In this document: one piece after another, positions 14,445-23,341 of the stretch
Position numbering within the stretch: position 1 is the first letter of the stretch
How the letters are laid out: each line of letters begins with the position of its first letter
Source: Methanobacterium sp. UBA294
GTDB taxonomy: Archaea; Methanobacteriota; Methanobacteria; Methanobacteriales; Methanobacteriaceae
Direction: 5' to 3'
Assembly (NCBI GenBank): GCA_002494495.1
Contig: DACB01000015.1
Coordinates: 93,465 to 157,464 of the forward strand
Length of the DNA stretch: 64,000 nucleotides
Program-made: the position numbers and the translations under genes
The notes under the pieces: model-generated
Told to the model about the DNA's origin: nothing
The model's input: the letters and a program-made list of their open reading frames with translations, nothing else
Databases searched by the model: none

Positions 14445-14904
14445 GGTTCACCAAATTTTATATTAAGTAAATAAATTTCCTATTCAGAACTTTCCTATCT
14501 ATTTTTAAAAGATTTTTAGATTTATTATTTATTTTATAAGATTAATAACTTCATTGACAATTTTTTTCTTTACCATGATTATGTTTGTATAGAATTATTT
14601 TATTATGTAAGCTGATTAAATTCATTATTATATTATAATTTCATTAATTTTAATAAATGATAATATTTTGACTGTTAGCTGGTGATCATCTCCTTTCTGG
14701 AAGGTAATCCATAGTGAATTGGTAAATATCATCATCACCTCCCAAATTCAATATTGCCTTATGATTTGTATCTAGGAAAAGATTAAGTTATTGACCGAAT
14801 TGACGAGTAAAATTAGTGATATTAGATTAAAAAGATATATATTCCGTTAGAAATGTATTAAAATAATATGATTTATAAAAATATTAAATTTCCGGAATGA
14901 TTGT
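14445..14904. other. AT-rich divergent intergenic region
   Basis: About 460 bases separate glf (minus) from the methyltransferase (plus), so both promoters should lie here; long AT stretches at both ends fit this. No tRNA or full gene was found. A short minus-strand coding-like fragment at 14686-14787 is listed separately. A strong GGAGGTGAT site near 14735 on the minus strand precedes an overlapping 34-codon frame. Confidence 0.5.
14686..14787 (-). pseudogene. possible C-terminal gene fragment or tiny ORF
   Basis: The minus strand is open between stops at 14788-14790 and 14686-14688 and reads LDTNHKAILNLGGDDDIYQF, then TMDYLPERR. The composition looks like real protein rather than translated AT-rich spacer. 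An overlapping frame starts with ATG after a near-perfect Shine-Dalgarno site and encodes 34 residues (MIFTNSLWITFQKGDDHQL...). I recognise neither. It may be the end of a gene lost from this island. Confidence 0.25.
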
Positions 14905-15564
14905 ATGAAAGTTGAAGAGATAAAGTCTGTTGTAGATGATATACCAATGATGACCGTGGAACAAGCCCAAAAAATAACATCATTCATTCGATCAAAAAAT
15001 TTAAAAAACTTGTTGGAGTTGGGATTTTACCATGGAGTTTCTTCATGCTATCTAGCAGGTGCGCTGGATGAAATGAAAGATGGCCACCTTACAACGATAG
15101 ATCTTAAAAATGCCAAAAATAGAGAGCCAAACATTGAAGAACTCCTGAAAAAGTTAGGGCTTTCTTCTTATGTCACCATCTACTATGAGCCGACATCCTA
15201 TAACTGGAGATTAATGAAACTAATGGAAGAACATTCCCAGCCAATTTTTGATTTCTGTTACATTGATGGTGGTCATGACTGGTATAACACTGGCTTTGCT
15301 TTCCTCCTTGTTGACAAATTGCTCAAACCAGGAGGTTGGGTTCTTTTTGATGATTTATATTGGACATATGCTACAAGCGAAGGCTTAAAAAATACACCAA
15401 TGGTTAAAAGAATGCCATCTGAAGAACGAGAAACACCTCAAGTAAAAAAGGTGTTTGACTTACTGGTAAAAACACATCATAAGTACCATAATTTTATCGA
15501 AGAGGGAAATTGGGCTTATACCCAGAAGAAAAAATCATTTTGGGATAGATTTTTAACTAGATAA
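14905..15564 (+). CDS. class I SAM-dependent methyltransferase (Methyltransf_24 type)
   Basis: A 219-residue methyltransferase. LLELGFYHGVSSCYLAGAL (about 38-56) is motif I for S-adenosylmethionine, HLTTIDLKN is the acidic motif II region, FDFCYIDGGHDWYNT (about 116-130) is the family-specific motif, and LLKPGGWVLFDDLYW follows. Members found in glycan islands methylate sugars; this role is inferred from position. The gene opens a plus-strand run with the glycosyltransferase and asparagine-synthase-like gene that follow. Base use is AT-rich like its neighbours. Confidence 0.85.
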   Translation: MKVEEIKSVVDDIPMMTVEQAQKITSFIRSKNLKNLLELGFYHGVSSCYLAGALDEMKDGHLTTIDLKNAKNREPNIEELLKKLGLSSYVTIYYEPTSYNWRLMKLMEEHSQPIFDFCYIDGGHDWYNTGFAFLLVDKLLKPGGWVLFDDLYWTYATSEGLKNTPMVKRMPSEERETPQVKKVFDLLVKTHHKYHNFIEEGNWAYTQKKKSFWDRFLTR

Positions 15565-15634
15565 ACAGAATATTTCATGTGTAAACATGATTAAGTTAAT
15601 ATAATATATTTAAAAAATAAAGGGATCAAATTTT

Positions 15635-16855
15635 ATGATTGATAATAAGGTTAAAAGGTCTTCATCAGGAGAAAATAGCACCCCTGACTCATCTTCTGAT
15701 ATTAAGGTATCCATCATCATCCCGGTTTACAACGTGGAAAAATATCTAAGACAATGTTTAGACAGTATCGTTAACCAGACATTAAAGGAAATTGAAGTAA
15801 TATGCATAAACGATGGATCCACCGATAATTCCCCCATTATCCTGGAAGAATACGAAAAAAAAGACCCTCGAATACGAGTCATTACCCAGGAGAATATGGG
15901 AAGTGGAGTAGCTCGAAACAGGGCAATCCAACAGGCTAAAGGCAAATACATCGGATTTATGGATTCGGATGATTGGGCAGATCCAACCATGTTTGAAAAG
16001 TTATACGAAAATGCTGAACTTAACAACAGCGATATTGTAATGTGCCCTATGCTTATTATAAATGAAAGTGGACAGGGATTAAGCCGTAGTGATAAAAAAT
16101 TGCTACCATATTATAATCTAGACTGTTTTGATGAAACTTTCGACAACAGAGTATTTAATTATAAGGACACTGAGGATTTTATCTTTGAAGTTGCAGTTAA
16201 TGCTTACAACAAAATCTATAAAACATCATTTGTGAGAAAATACAATGCTAAATTTGCAGAAGATGGCCTGATATTCCAGGATAACATATTCTTTTTTAGT
16301 ACTTATTTAAATGCATCACGCATGACCTTAATGAGGGATTTCCTGTATATTCACCGAACCAACAGATCAGGCTCGGTACAGACAGAGAAGGGTAAGAAAT
16401 ACATTGATATCATCAAAATATTCAACATGATCATAGACATTTTTAAAAATTCATTCCCTGAATACGATGAAATCAAATTATTGAACAGGAAATTAATCCA
16501 TACCCCTCATAGATACACCCAGATTTCTGAAAAATATAAATCTGAATTCTTTAAGCATCTCAAGGAAGATTTCCAGGAAATTAACCTGGATGATGATGTA
16601 GTTGATAAATTAGACCCTCATGCCAAAGCAAATTACAGGAACATACTAAAATCTGACACCTATAAAGAATTTGAATTAACCAAAGAAAGGGATCGCCTCT
16701 TAAACAGGATGAATCAATTAAAGGCACAAAATAAGAAACTCAACAAAAAACTGACCGAAAAAAAGAATGAAATGGCAGAATATTTAACAACTACCGGCTT
16801 TGTGAAATATAAAACCAAAAATATAGTTGATAGACTGAAAAAAAGAATATCATGA
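15635..16855 (+). CDS. family 2 glycosyltransferase with C-terminal coiled coil
   Basis: A 406-residue enzyme. The GT2 domain starts at about residue 25 with VSIIIPVYNVEKYLRQCLDS, then VICINDGSTDNSPIILEEY and the DXD-like GFMDSDDWADPTM near 110. EDGLIFQDNIFFFSTYL is an acceptor-side motif. The final 60 residues (KERDRLLNRMNQLKAQNKK and onward) are a strongly charged coiled coil, probably for oligomerisation or docking. GGGATC lies upstream of the ATG. The catalytic part is close to the first domain of the tandem transferase on the other strand, pointing to duplication inside the island. Confidence 0.9.
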   Translation: MIDNKVKRSSSGENSTPDSSSDIKVSIIIPVYNVEKYLRQCLDSIVNQTLKEIEVICINDGSTDNSPIILEEYEKKDPRIRVITQENMGSGVARNRAIQQAKGKYIGFMDSDDWADPTMFEKLYENAELNNSDIVMCPMLIINESGQGLSRSDKKLLPYYNLDCFDETFDNRVFNYKDTEDFIFEVAVNAYNKIYKTSFVRKYNAKFAEDGLIFQDNIFFFSTYLNASRMTLMRDFLYIHRTNRSGSVQTEKGKKYIDIIKIFNMIIDIFKNSFPEYDEIKLLNRKLIHTPHRYTQISEKYKSEFFKHLKEDFQEINLDDDVVDKLDPHAKANYRNILKSDTYKEFELTKERDRLLNRMNQLKAQNKKLNKKLTEKKNEMAEYLTTTGFVKYKTKNIVDRLKKRIS

Positions 16856-16984
16856 CCTATTCTATTCCAATCCCTAAATATTTAAACATATTTTTAACGT
16901 ACAACAAGATAAATATCAAAAAAGATAATATTAAATTTTTTTTGTTATAACTACGATTAGGATTTTTGTTCAAGAGGTATTACG

Positions 16985-18742
16985 TTGCATTTTATATTAA
17001 TAGGAAAAAAAAATGAAAATGAATCAGAAATAAATGAAAAACTATTGAATTCTCCAGAAGCACCCGGTTTAATCTCTAGAAAGGCAATTAAATACGAAAT
17101 AGGTAATTTTCTCATTTTTATTTATCCATATGACCACATCGATCATGAAGTTAGCGGATATTCTTACTCCTGTGATTCTGATGAACTTCTACTGATCAAT
17201 GGTTTGGTGAATGTTAACCATGATCTGCGAGACCCGGATATTCAAAAATTTTTCCAACAGTTAGATGATTCATCACAATTGATGGGAGATTATCAAGTAA
17301 TTAAATTAGATAAAAATGGTAATGGCTTCATTAAAACACCATCCATAAGTATAAGACAGTTATTTTTCTATGAAGACGAAAATTACACTGTATTATCTAC
17401 GGACATCAAATTGATTGTTGATGGTATATCTAAATTTAAATTGAAACCATTTGTGGATCATTTTGACATCGACTTTATAGAAGATTCTGTATTTAGAGAA
17501 TGGGCAACTAGAAATTACCCTGAAAGTACCATCTTTAAAGAGATAAAAAGAGTATTTCCACATGATATAAAATATTTTAAAGAGGGTAAAATTGTTATAG
17601 AACGCAAAGATTCTATTGAGATTCCACAATGGTTCCGGGATAAATACAGGGATGATAAAAGTAAATTATACGATGATTACTATGAATTTTTATTGAATTT
17701 TACGGAGATAAATCTATTAAATCTTAGAGAAAACTATAAAAAAGTAATTTTAGGTTTAACTGGAGGAATAGATTCTCGTTTAAACTTTGCAATACTCCAT
17801 AAGGTATGTAAAAAACATGAAATTCCCTTCGTATGCTTTGTTACTGGTAACGATACGCATCCTGACGTAGTTTTAGCAAAAAAGCTTACAGAAACTATAG
17901 GTGTGGAATTTCAAATCAACAGTCCTGAGAAAAAAGTCCGACCAAATACAACTAGTTTTTGTGACTATGCCCAGACATTTTTTATGTCCTGGGGTGATTT
18001 TAATTCAAAAAATTTCGATCCAGGTTATAATAGGCAAATAAATGGCTTAGATGTACTAGTTCTATTGGGATTTGACGCTTATAAAAGAGCAGATATCCCC
18101 AAAATTCGTGCAGGTAACCGATGGTCTGCTAGAAGAGCCCTCTATAGCAAAAATTTTTTCTTCCCCTTACTATTCACCAATTATGATCTGTGGTTTGGCC
18201 TGTTATTTGGTGAACAGAAACAAAAGGACGCATATAAAGAATTGGCTTATGAAATATTAAAACGATCTGAACCAAAGCTATTAGATATTCCCTTAGCAGG
18301 AGATTCATTACCACAGGTGGATGTTGAACCATACTTAACCACTGCAGATTCTAAACACCATGCCAAAGAACCATTCCTATGGGACTATAATCTAGTTAAG
18401 AAGAATTTAAAACCATTATTAAGCAAAAACGATTTAGGAACAAAAGGAAAACTACTATTATCCTTGTTAAGGATAAGTGAATTAGATTATTTCTTAAACA
18501 AGAAATTAGAAGAAAAAATTGACTTGTATCGTGAAAAAAAGATCCCTGCATTAAAATGCATCAAAGAGTTATGGAAAATAAAAAAATCAATAAATTATCC
18601 AAAAACAAAAACAAGGGTAACCATGACCAAAGAATTAATGAAAGACCCTTATATTCCTAAACTACAGATTCTAATGGATTTTGCCATAGTAGCAGATAAA
18701 AGATCCTTTGAAGAAGTTGAAAAATTTTATAAAAAAAACTAA
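16985..18742 (+). CDS. asparagine synthase-like ATP pyrophosphatase protein, no glutaminase cysteine
   Basis: A 585-residue protein. The centre carries the PP-loop LGLTGGIDSRLNFAIL (about 256-271), followed by FVCFVTGNDTHPDVVLAKKL, as in the synthetase domain of asparagine synthase-like proteins. The N-terminal 150 residues look like a shrunken Ntn-type domain (LLLINGLVNVNHDLRD, STDIKLIVDG), but the start MHFILIG lacks the catalytic Cys2 needed to use glutamine. Such proteins sit in many surface-glycan clusters and may form an amide on a sugar acid; here that is inference from context. It starts with TTG, with GAGGT about eight bases upstream. Confidence 0.75.
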   Translation: MHFILIGKKNENESEINEKLLNSPEAPGLISRKAIKYEIGNFLIFIYPYDHIDHEVSGYSYSCDSDELLLINGLVNVNHDLRDPDIQKFFQQLDDSSQLMGDYQVIKLDKNGNGFIKTPSISIRQLFFYEDENYTVLSTDIKLIVDGISKFKLKPFVDHFDIDFIEDSVFREWATRNYPESTIFKEIKRVFPHDIKYFKEGKIVIERKDSIEIPQWFRDKYRDDKSKLYDDYYEFLLNFTEINLLNLRENYKKVILGLTGGIDSRLNFAILHKVCKKHEIPFVCFVTGNDTHPDVVLAKKLTETIGVEFQINSPEKKVRPNTTSFCDYAQTFFMSWGDFNSKNFDPGYNRQINGLDVLVLLGFDAYKRADIPKIRAGNRWSARRALYSKNFFFPLLFTNYDLWFGLLFGEQKQKDAYKELAYEILKRSEPKLLDIPLAGDSLPQVDVEPYLTTADSKHHAKEPFLWDYNLVKKNLKPLLSKNDLGTKGKLLLSLLRISELDYFLNKKLEEKIDLYREKKIPALKCIKELWKIKKSINYPKTKTRVTMTKELMKDPYIPKLQILMDFAIVADKRSFEEVEKFYKKN

Positions 18743-18767
18743 AAAGAAATCGATAAATATCCTTTCC

Positions 18768-20063
18768 TCACCTTCCAATCCCCCGGAAGATTATCCCGCT
18801 CTTTTCAAAATCTTCTGGATTTAGTATCGGCCGGGTGCAGATGAAGATGGGGCTTTTCACCATCTCTGGTTTTATATCCCTGTACTCATCATGATCAGTT
18901 ACTAAAACTACACAGTCGCAGTTTAAAACTTGCCCCATATCCACAGGCTCTGCGCCTAAAGCTCGGATTCCTTCCTTAGGAGTGTACGGATCAGTAGCAT
19001 AAACATGGGCACCCTTTTCCTTTAAGATATTTATCAAATCTTTAGCTGGTGTCTCCCGGGCATCAGCCACGTTTCCCTTGTAGGCCACTCCTAAAAGCCC
19101 AATAGTTGAACCCTTTATCTCCTGGCCAACTTCAGCTAATGTATCGCTTATGAGTTTGATTACATGTTGGGGCATTCCCTCGTTGATGATCCTGGCAGTG
19201 CTTATAAGGGGTGCCTGCATACCCTTTCCTTTGGCTGTTTCCACTATGAAGTAGGGATCTATGGCCAGGCAATGGCCACCAACACCCGGACCTGGTATAT
19301 GCAGGTTGACCCGGGGGTGGTAATTGGCCACTTTAATGGCTTCAATGGCATCCACCCCTAATTCCTCACAGATCATGGCTATCTCATTGGAGAGTGCAAT
19401 GTTAGCATCCCGGTAGGTGTTCTCTATGAGCTTAACTGTCTCTGCAGTGATGAGATTCTTTACTTTTATCACATCCCCCACTGTGATATGTTTGTAAAGT
19501 TCAGATGCCCTGTCTGCACTTCTCTCATCATATCCTCCGATAACCCGGGCGTTATGAGTCATCTCATAGATGGTGTTATTGGGTATGGCCCTTTCCGGGG
19601 TGTAGGCAACGCTGAAGTCCTCCCCTGCTTTAAGTCCGCTTTCCTCAAGGATGGGTATTACTATGTTATCACAGGTACCCTGTGGCACCGTGCTTTCTAC
19701 AACTACTAAATCACCCTTTTTCAAGCCCTGGGATATGGTTTTAGATGCTTCTTTTACAGCGGTTAAGTCTGCTCGGTTCTGTTCATCCATGGGGGTGGGG
19801 ACGATGATAATCATTATATTAGAACTACTAACTGCTTCTACTTCATCATAGGATACTGTGAAATGTCCATTTTCTACGGTGATCTTAACTAGCTCTGAAA
19901 GTCCAGGTTCATCAATTGGTGATATTCCCTTGCTTATCAATCGTAATTTCTCATCATCCCTGGCAATCCCCTTGACATTAAATCCCTTATCAGCAAATAA
20001 TGATGCTGTTGGAAGGCCGATATGTCCCAAACCGAATATGGTGATTTTATTTTTATCAGTCAT
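18768..20063 (-). CDS. wecC: UDP-N-acetyl-D-mannosamine (or related) UDP-sugar 6-dehydrogenase
   Basis: A 431-residue nucleotide-sugar dehydrogenase. It oxidises C6 of a UDP-HexNAc twice with NAD to give a uronic acid. The NAD fold begins TIFGLGHIGLPTASLFADKG (residues 8-27). The catalytic-cysteine motif GPGVGGHCLAIDPYFI is near 258-273, and GVAYKGNVADARETPAKDL is in the C-terminal domain. The overall pattern fits the WecC/MMP0706 group (UDP-ManNAc dehydrogenase); UDP-GlcNAc or UDP-glucose as substrate cannot be excluded. It converges with the asparagine-synthase-like gene, which could amidate the resulting uronic acid. Confidence 0.85.
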   Translation of the reverse strand: MTDKNKITIFGLGHIGLPTASLFADKGFNVKGIARDDEKLRLISKGISPIDEPGLSELVKITVENGHFTVSYDEVEAVSSSNIMIIIVPTPMDEQNRADLTAVKEASKTISQGLKKGDLVVVESTVPQGTCDNIVIPILEESGLKAGEDFSVAYTPERAIPNNTIYEMTHNARVIGGYDERSADRASELYKHITVGDVIKVKNLITAETVKLIENTYRDANIALSNEIAMICEELGVDAIEAIKVANYHPRVNLHIPGPGVGGHCLAIDPYFIVETAKGKGMQAPLISTARIINEGMPQHVIKLISDTLAEVGQEIKGSTIGLLGVAYKGNVADARETPAKDLINILKEKGAHVYATDPYTPKEGIRALGAEPVDMGQVLNCDCVVLVTDHDEYRDIKPEMVKSPIFICTRPILNPEDFEKSGIIFRGIGR

Positions 20064-20149
20064 TTTTTTTAAACCCTTAGATGAATCTTTTTATAAATAT
20101 TAAGTATGAAACTTGTATGATATTATAATTATTTGTCCATTTTAATATC

Positions 20150-21028
20150 TCAGTGCCTAAATATATTTAAAATCCTATTAACTCCATAGGCACCCCATAT
20201 ACCCAGATAGATAAATACTGTTAAAAATGGGTTGTTTTCCTTCCGGTAATGTTTGTCATAGAAAATTTGCATGACATTGTAGAATTCATACAGGGCCTTG
20301 GGGTCTTTACCGCTTCCACCTTTGTAGTGGGTTATCTGGGCGTCTCCATGGTAGACCACCTTCCATCCGGCCTGTTTAAGGCGGTAGCACCAGTCAATAT
20401 CCTCCCCGTACATGAAGAAATCCTCATCTAACAGACCGATCTGGTCAATTGCTTCTCTTCTTACCATCATGAATGCCCCGGAGAGACTATCAACTTCGTA
20501 GGTTCCATTTTCATCCAGGTAGGTCAGGTTGTACTGGCCGAAGCGTTTACTCTGGGGGAAGAGTTTGGATAGTCCAGTCATCCTGTAGAATGAAACTGTT
20601 GGGGTGGGAAAACTTCTCCTGCACGCCTTATCCAGACTACCATCAGTTAGGATTACTTTACATCCCAGTGCACCTATCTGCTCATTGCCCGTCAAGTAAG
20701 CTAAACATTTCTCCAAGGTGTCACCCTGGACTTTGGTGTCAGAGTTTAATAGCAGCACGTATTTACTTTCAGATTCTTCTATGGCCTGGTTGTTTGCATA
20801 AGAAAATCCCATATTTTCCGGATTTGCCATGAATTTAATCAACCCAGCATCCGCCTGATCTTGAAAATCTTCCTCTAACTTAAGAAGACCACCATCCTTT
20901 GATGCGTTGTCCACTACATAAATATCATAGTTAAACAAGTGTTTTTTATCAATTACCGATTCTATGGTTTCTTTTGTTAACTGGTAGGTGCGGTAATTTA
21001 CTATTATTATGGATAAATCCCTTGGCAA
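20150..21028 (-). CDS. family 2 glycosyltransferase, rhamnosyltransferase-like
   Basis: A 292-residue enzyme: LSIIIVNYRTYQLTKETIES at the N-terminus, VLLLNSDTKVQGDTLEKC near 90-107 as the donor-metal region, and FFMYGEDIDWCYRLKQAGWK near 206-225. This is the same WbbL-like branch as the transferase at 361-1335. A single hydrophobic stretch (FLTVFIYLGIWGAYGV) lies near the C-terminus. The start is TTG at 21028 with GGGAGAA upstream, since no ATG lies before the catalytic domain. It marks the right edge of the glycan island. Confidence 0.88.
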   Translation of the reverse strand: MPRDLSIIIVNYRTYQLTKETIESVIDKKHLFNYDIYVVDNASKDGGLLKLEEDFQDQADAGLIKFMANPENMGFSYANNQAIEESESKYVLLLNSDTKVQGDTLEKCLAYLTGNEQIGALGCKVILTDGSLDKACRRSFPTPTVSFYRMTGLSKLFPQSKRFGQYNLTYLDENGTYEVDSLSGAFMMVRREAIDQIGLLDEDFFMYGEDIDWCYRLKQAGWKVVYHGDAQITHYKGGSGKDPKALYEFYNVMQIFYDKHYRKENNPFLTVFIYLGIWGAYGVNRILNIFRH

Positions 21029-21361
21029 AATAAGATTCTCCCTATGGTAATGATTCTATGTATGGTATTTATTTGAATTGTATTTACCTTTAATTAATGT
21101 TACAGTTTTTAGGGTAAACTTCCCCCTATAAATCATTGCAATTTAGTTAGTTTATATGGCAGAAATCTAATAAATTCTAGTTTATATAGAGTGAAATCCA
21201 ATAAATTAGCCAAGCTCTATTTTAAAAAAAATGGCCCATATTTCATTTTATAGCTGATTGTTGTATTTTTAGATTTTATTTACAAATAATTACTTGTTTT
21301 ATCAATAAAACAAAATAGTAATAATCAAAGATAAATACACCCCCACACCAATACAATCCAT
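21029..21361. other. divergent intergenic region
   Basis: These 333 bases lie between a minus-strand glycosyltransferase and plus-strand cbiF. They are AT-rich; two near copies of 'tttatatgg/tttatatagagtgaaatc' sit at about 21150-21200. Only the promoter of cbiF (listed) is supported. No riboswitch-like fold was recognised. Confidence 0.5.
21330..21339 (+). promoter_or_regulatory. TATA-like promoter of cbiF, predicted leaderless transcript
   Basis: The A/T element GATAAATAC is centred about 28 bases before the cbiF ATG, the normal distance from an archaeal TATA box to the transcription start. The bases between them (CACCCCCACACCAATACAATCC) contain no Shine-Dalgarno match. The mRNA is therefore likely to start at or within a few bases of the ATG. 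Confidence 0.5.
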
Positions 21362-22120
21362 ATGAAAGGAAAAGTGGTATTTATTGGAGGAGGTCCCGGA
21401 GACCCAGAACTTCTCACCCTAAAGGCTTATAAGATCATAAAAAAAGCAGATACCATAATCTACGCCGGTTCACTGGTAAATAAAGAAGTTTTAAAGGAAG
21501 CTAAACCAAACGCCCAAATATACAACAGCGCATCCATGGATTTAGATGAAATAATAGATATAATGGAAAAAGAAACAGACAAAGGCCAACTGGTCGCTAG
21601 AGTACACACCGGAGACCCGTCAATCTACGGGGCTATCGGAGAACAGATGAAAAGACTCCAGAAGAAAAAAATATCCTACGAGATAATACCCGGTGTAAGC
21701 TCACTCTTTGCAGTTTCTGCCGCCTTAGAAAGTGAACTAACACTCCCTGAAGTTTCTCAAACTGTTATTATAACCCGTCCAGGGGGCAGGACACCTAAAC
21801 CAGATAAGGAAGCAATAAAATATCTAGCCCAGCACCAGGCCACCATGTGCATCTTCCTGGGTGTGCAGATGATTGAACAAGTGGTAGAAGAACTGGAAAC
21901 CAATTACCCACCAGAAACCCCAGTGGCTGTGGTAAAAAAAGCATCCTGGGAAGACCAGGAAATAGTAAAGGGGACACTGCAGGATATAGTAGAGAAGGTT
22001 AAAAGTGCCGAGCTCAACAAGACCGCCATAATCGTGGTGGGAAGGGTGCTTGATCCCGGGGAGATCATCCCATCTAAACTGTATAATAAGGGATTCAACC
22101 ATGAATATAGGAGATCCTGA
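21362..22120 (+). CDS. cbiF: cobalt-precorrin-4 C11-methyltransferase
   Basis: A 252-residue SAM-dependent tetrapyrrole methylase of anaerobic cobalamin synthesis; it methylates C11 of cobalt-precorrin-4. Family motifs: VVFIGGGPGDPELLTLKAYK at residues 5-24, IIYAGSLVNKEVL, ARVHTGDPSIYGAIGEQM near 80-97, IPGVSSLFAVSAALESELTLP near 110-130, and VVGRVLDPGEIIPSKLY at the end. It stands alone here, away from other cbi genes. A putative TATA box 28 bases upstream and no ribosome site suggest leaderless translation. Methanogens need corrinoids for methyl transfer, so this is a core gene. Confidence 0.95.
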   Translation: MKGKVVFIGGGPGDPELLTLKAYKIIKKADTIIYAGSLVNKEVLKEAKPNAQIYNSASMDLDEIIDIMEKETDKGQLVARVHTGDPSIYGAIGEQMKRLQKKKISYEIIPGVSSLFAVSAALESELTLPEVSQTVIITRPGGRTPKPDKEAIKYLAQHQATMCIFLGVQMIEQVVEELETNYPPETPVAVVKKASWEDQEIVKGTLQDIVEKVKSAELNKTAIIVVGRVLDPGEIIPSKLYNKGFNHEYRRS

Positions 22121-22160
22121 TAACATAGAAACACTTTGTTTAATAACTAGGAGAAATTAA

Positions 22161-22673
22161 ATGAAGAAGAGTTATATTATCCTGATTCTAATCATCATCA
22201 TATCCCTGGCCGGGTACTTTGGTTACGCAGAATATAACAAGTTAAAAACACAGGACACCATAAAAAATTCACAGGAACTTAAAAATAATGCCACAGAATA
22301 TTTTAACCAGGCAGTGGCCCTGGAAAATGCAGGTGATTATGCAGGTGCCCGGGATATGTACCAGGAAAGCAGTGACAAAGTTAAAAAAGCAATTACAAGC
22401 GACAATGAGTCATTATCCCATGCCAGTGGAGTTTACAGAGAATACCTGGACAATGAAATCCAGTTACTGGAGAAGACAGGCCAGTTATTGGAGTACAAGA
22501 TCTACCTGAACAACGTACTTAATAACAGCTTAAACCCGGGGCAGGAAAAAGTAGAACCAGGCGTGTTAGCTCCCTACATCGATAAATTAACCAAAGAAGT
22601 AGCAGACCTTAAAGAAGAATCAAAACGGATAGTCAGGGACAATCCAAGTGATTTCGCCTTTTTAAACACGTAA
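22161..22673 (+). CDS. membrane-anchored helical protein of unknown function
   Basis: A 170-residue protein with an N-terminal hydrophobic segment (SYIILILIIIISLAGYFGY, residues 4-22) preceded by two lysines, so probably an anchor with the rest outside. The remainder is helical: NATEYFNQAVALENAGDYAG looks like a TPR-type helical hairpin, and a charged helix (LTKEVADLKEESKRIVRDN) follows. AGGAG precedes the ATG by nine bases. It lies 40 bases after cbiF and could be co-transcribed, but no functional link is visible. I do not recognise a named family. Confidence 0.7.
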   Translation: MKKSYIILILIIIISLAGYFGYAEYNKLKTQDTIKNSQELKNNATEYFNQAVALENAGDYAGARDMYQESSDKVKKAITSDNESLSHASGVYREYLDNEIQLLEKTGQLLEYKIYLNNVLNNSLNPGQEKVEPGVLAPYIDKLTKEVADLKEESKRIVRDNPSDFAFLNT

Positions 22674-22684
22674 TTTTTTTTTTA
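22674..22684 (+). terminator. oligo-T terminator
   Basis: A run of about ten T follows the stop of the membrane-anchored protein at once, with a second T-rich tract 10 bases on. Oligo-T without a stem is the usual intrinsic stop signal for archaeal RNA polymerase. Confidence 0.45.
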
Positions 22685-22799
22685 TTTATTTAAGATGTTT
22701 GAATTTTTTTAAGAATGTGACTTTTAAAAATATGAGTACGAGAACTAAAAATAATAATCAGTCTAAACTCCCCACAACTTCACCAACAAATACAAAAGA

Positions 22800-22808
22800 T
22801 ATATAAAC
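22800..22808 (+). promoter_or_regulatory. TATA box of tRNA-Gln
   Basis: ATATATAAA is centred 28 bases before the first base of the tRNA. The spacing and sequence match a strong archaeal promoter. Confidence 0.65.
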
Positions 22809-22831
22809 CCTAAAAATAAAATTAATTTTTT

Positions 22832-22903
22832 AGTCCCTTAGGGTAGTGGCAATCCTGTAAGGCTCTGGACCTTTCGACGGCGGTTCGACTCCGCCAGGGA
22901 CTA
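22832..22903 (+). tRNA. tRNA-Gln (anticodon CTG)
   Basis: A full cloverleaf of 72 bases. The acceptor AGTCCCT pairs with AGGGACT; the D stem is GGG/TCC; the anticodon stem AAGG/CCTT has loop CTCTGGA and anticodon CTG; the T stem GGCGG/CCGCC has loop TTCGACT; the discriminator is A. The A1-T72 first pair is typical for archaeal tRNA-Gln. The top pair of the anticodon stem is a T-T mismatch. CCA is not encoded and there is no intron. Confidence 0.93.
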
Positions 22904-22910
22904 CTGTTAT

Positions 22911-23141
22911 TTATTTATATGCTTTTTCTTCAATTTCTATGGCATCTTTATATATCTCAAGAATAATTTCTTCATCAAGGTTTAACTGTTTAGACTTCTT
23001 CTTTTTAAGTAATGCATCATATTTTGCTTTAAGCTTCTTCATCTTAGATTCATGCTGGAGATCCCTGGTTTTATCCTCAAGTTGGGCCATCTTTTTTTCA
23101 ATCATCTTCTCCCGTTTTTCCAAGTACTTAAAATCAGCCAT
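22911..23141 (-). CDS. small coiled-coil protein, unknown
   Basis: A 76-residue, highly charged protein that is helical throughout (ADFKYLEKREKMIEKKMAQL; EIILEIYKDAIEIEEKAYK), so probably a coiled coil. The ATG at 23141 is chosen because GGTGAG lies five bases before it; a GTG nine bases further upstream falls inside that site. It ends eight bases from the tRNA-Gln on the other strand. No named family recognised. Confidence 0.6.
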   Translation of the reverse strand: MADFKYLEKREKMIEKKMAQLEDKTRDLQHESKMKKLKAKYDALLKKKKSKQLNLDEEIILEIYKDAIEIEEKAYK

Positions 23142-23341
23142 ACTTCTCACCAGTTAAAAATCCTAGTTATCTATTCATATTTATTATGAATTTAGTATTC
23201 GATTCTGATAATCCTACATAATAAATAGGGTATCAATTCCTAATATCCCTACTTAATTAATATAACATCGATACCTATTAATCCTATCTAATGGAACCTA
23301 CCGATAGTTTAACCTACAGATAGTTTAAATAGGTTTTTAAT

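Noticed and set aside
21029..21361. Cobalamin riboswitch before cbiF
   Set aside because: No B12-box-like conserved core was seen, and such riboswitches are not expected in this archaeal group; the promoter sits too close to the ATG.
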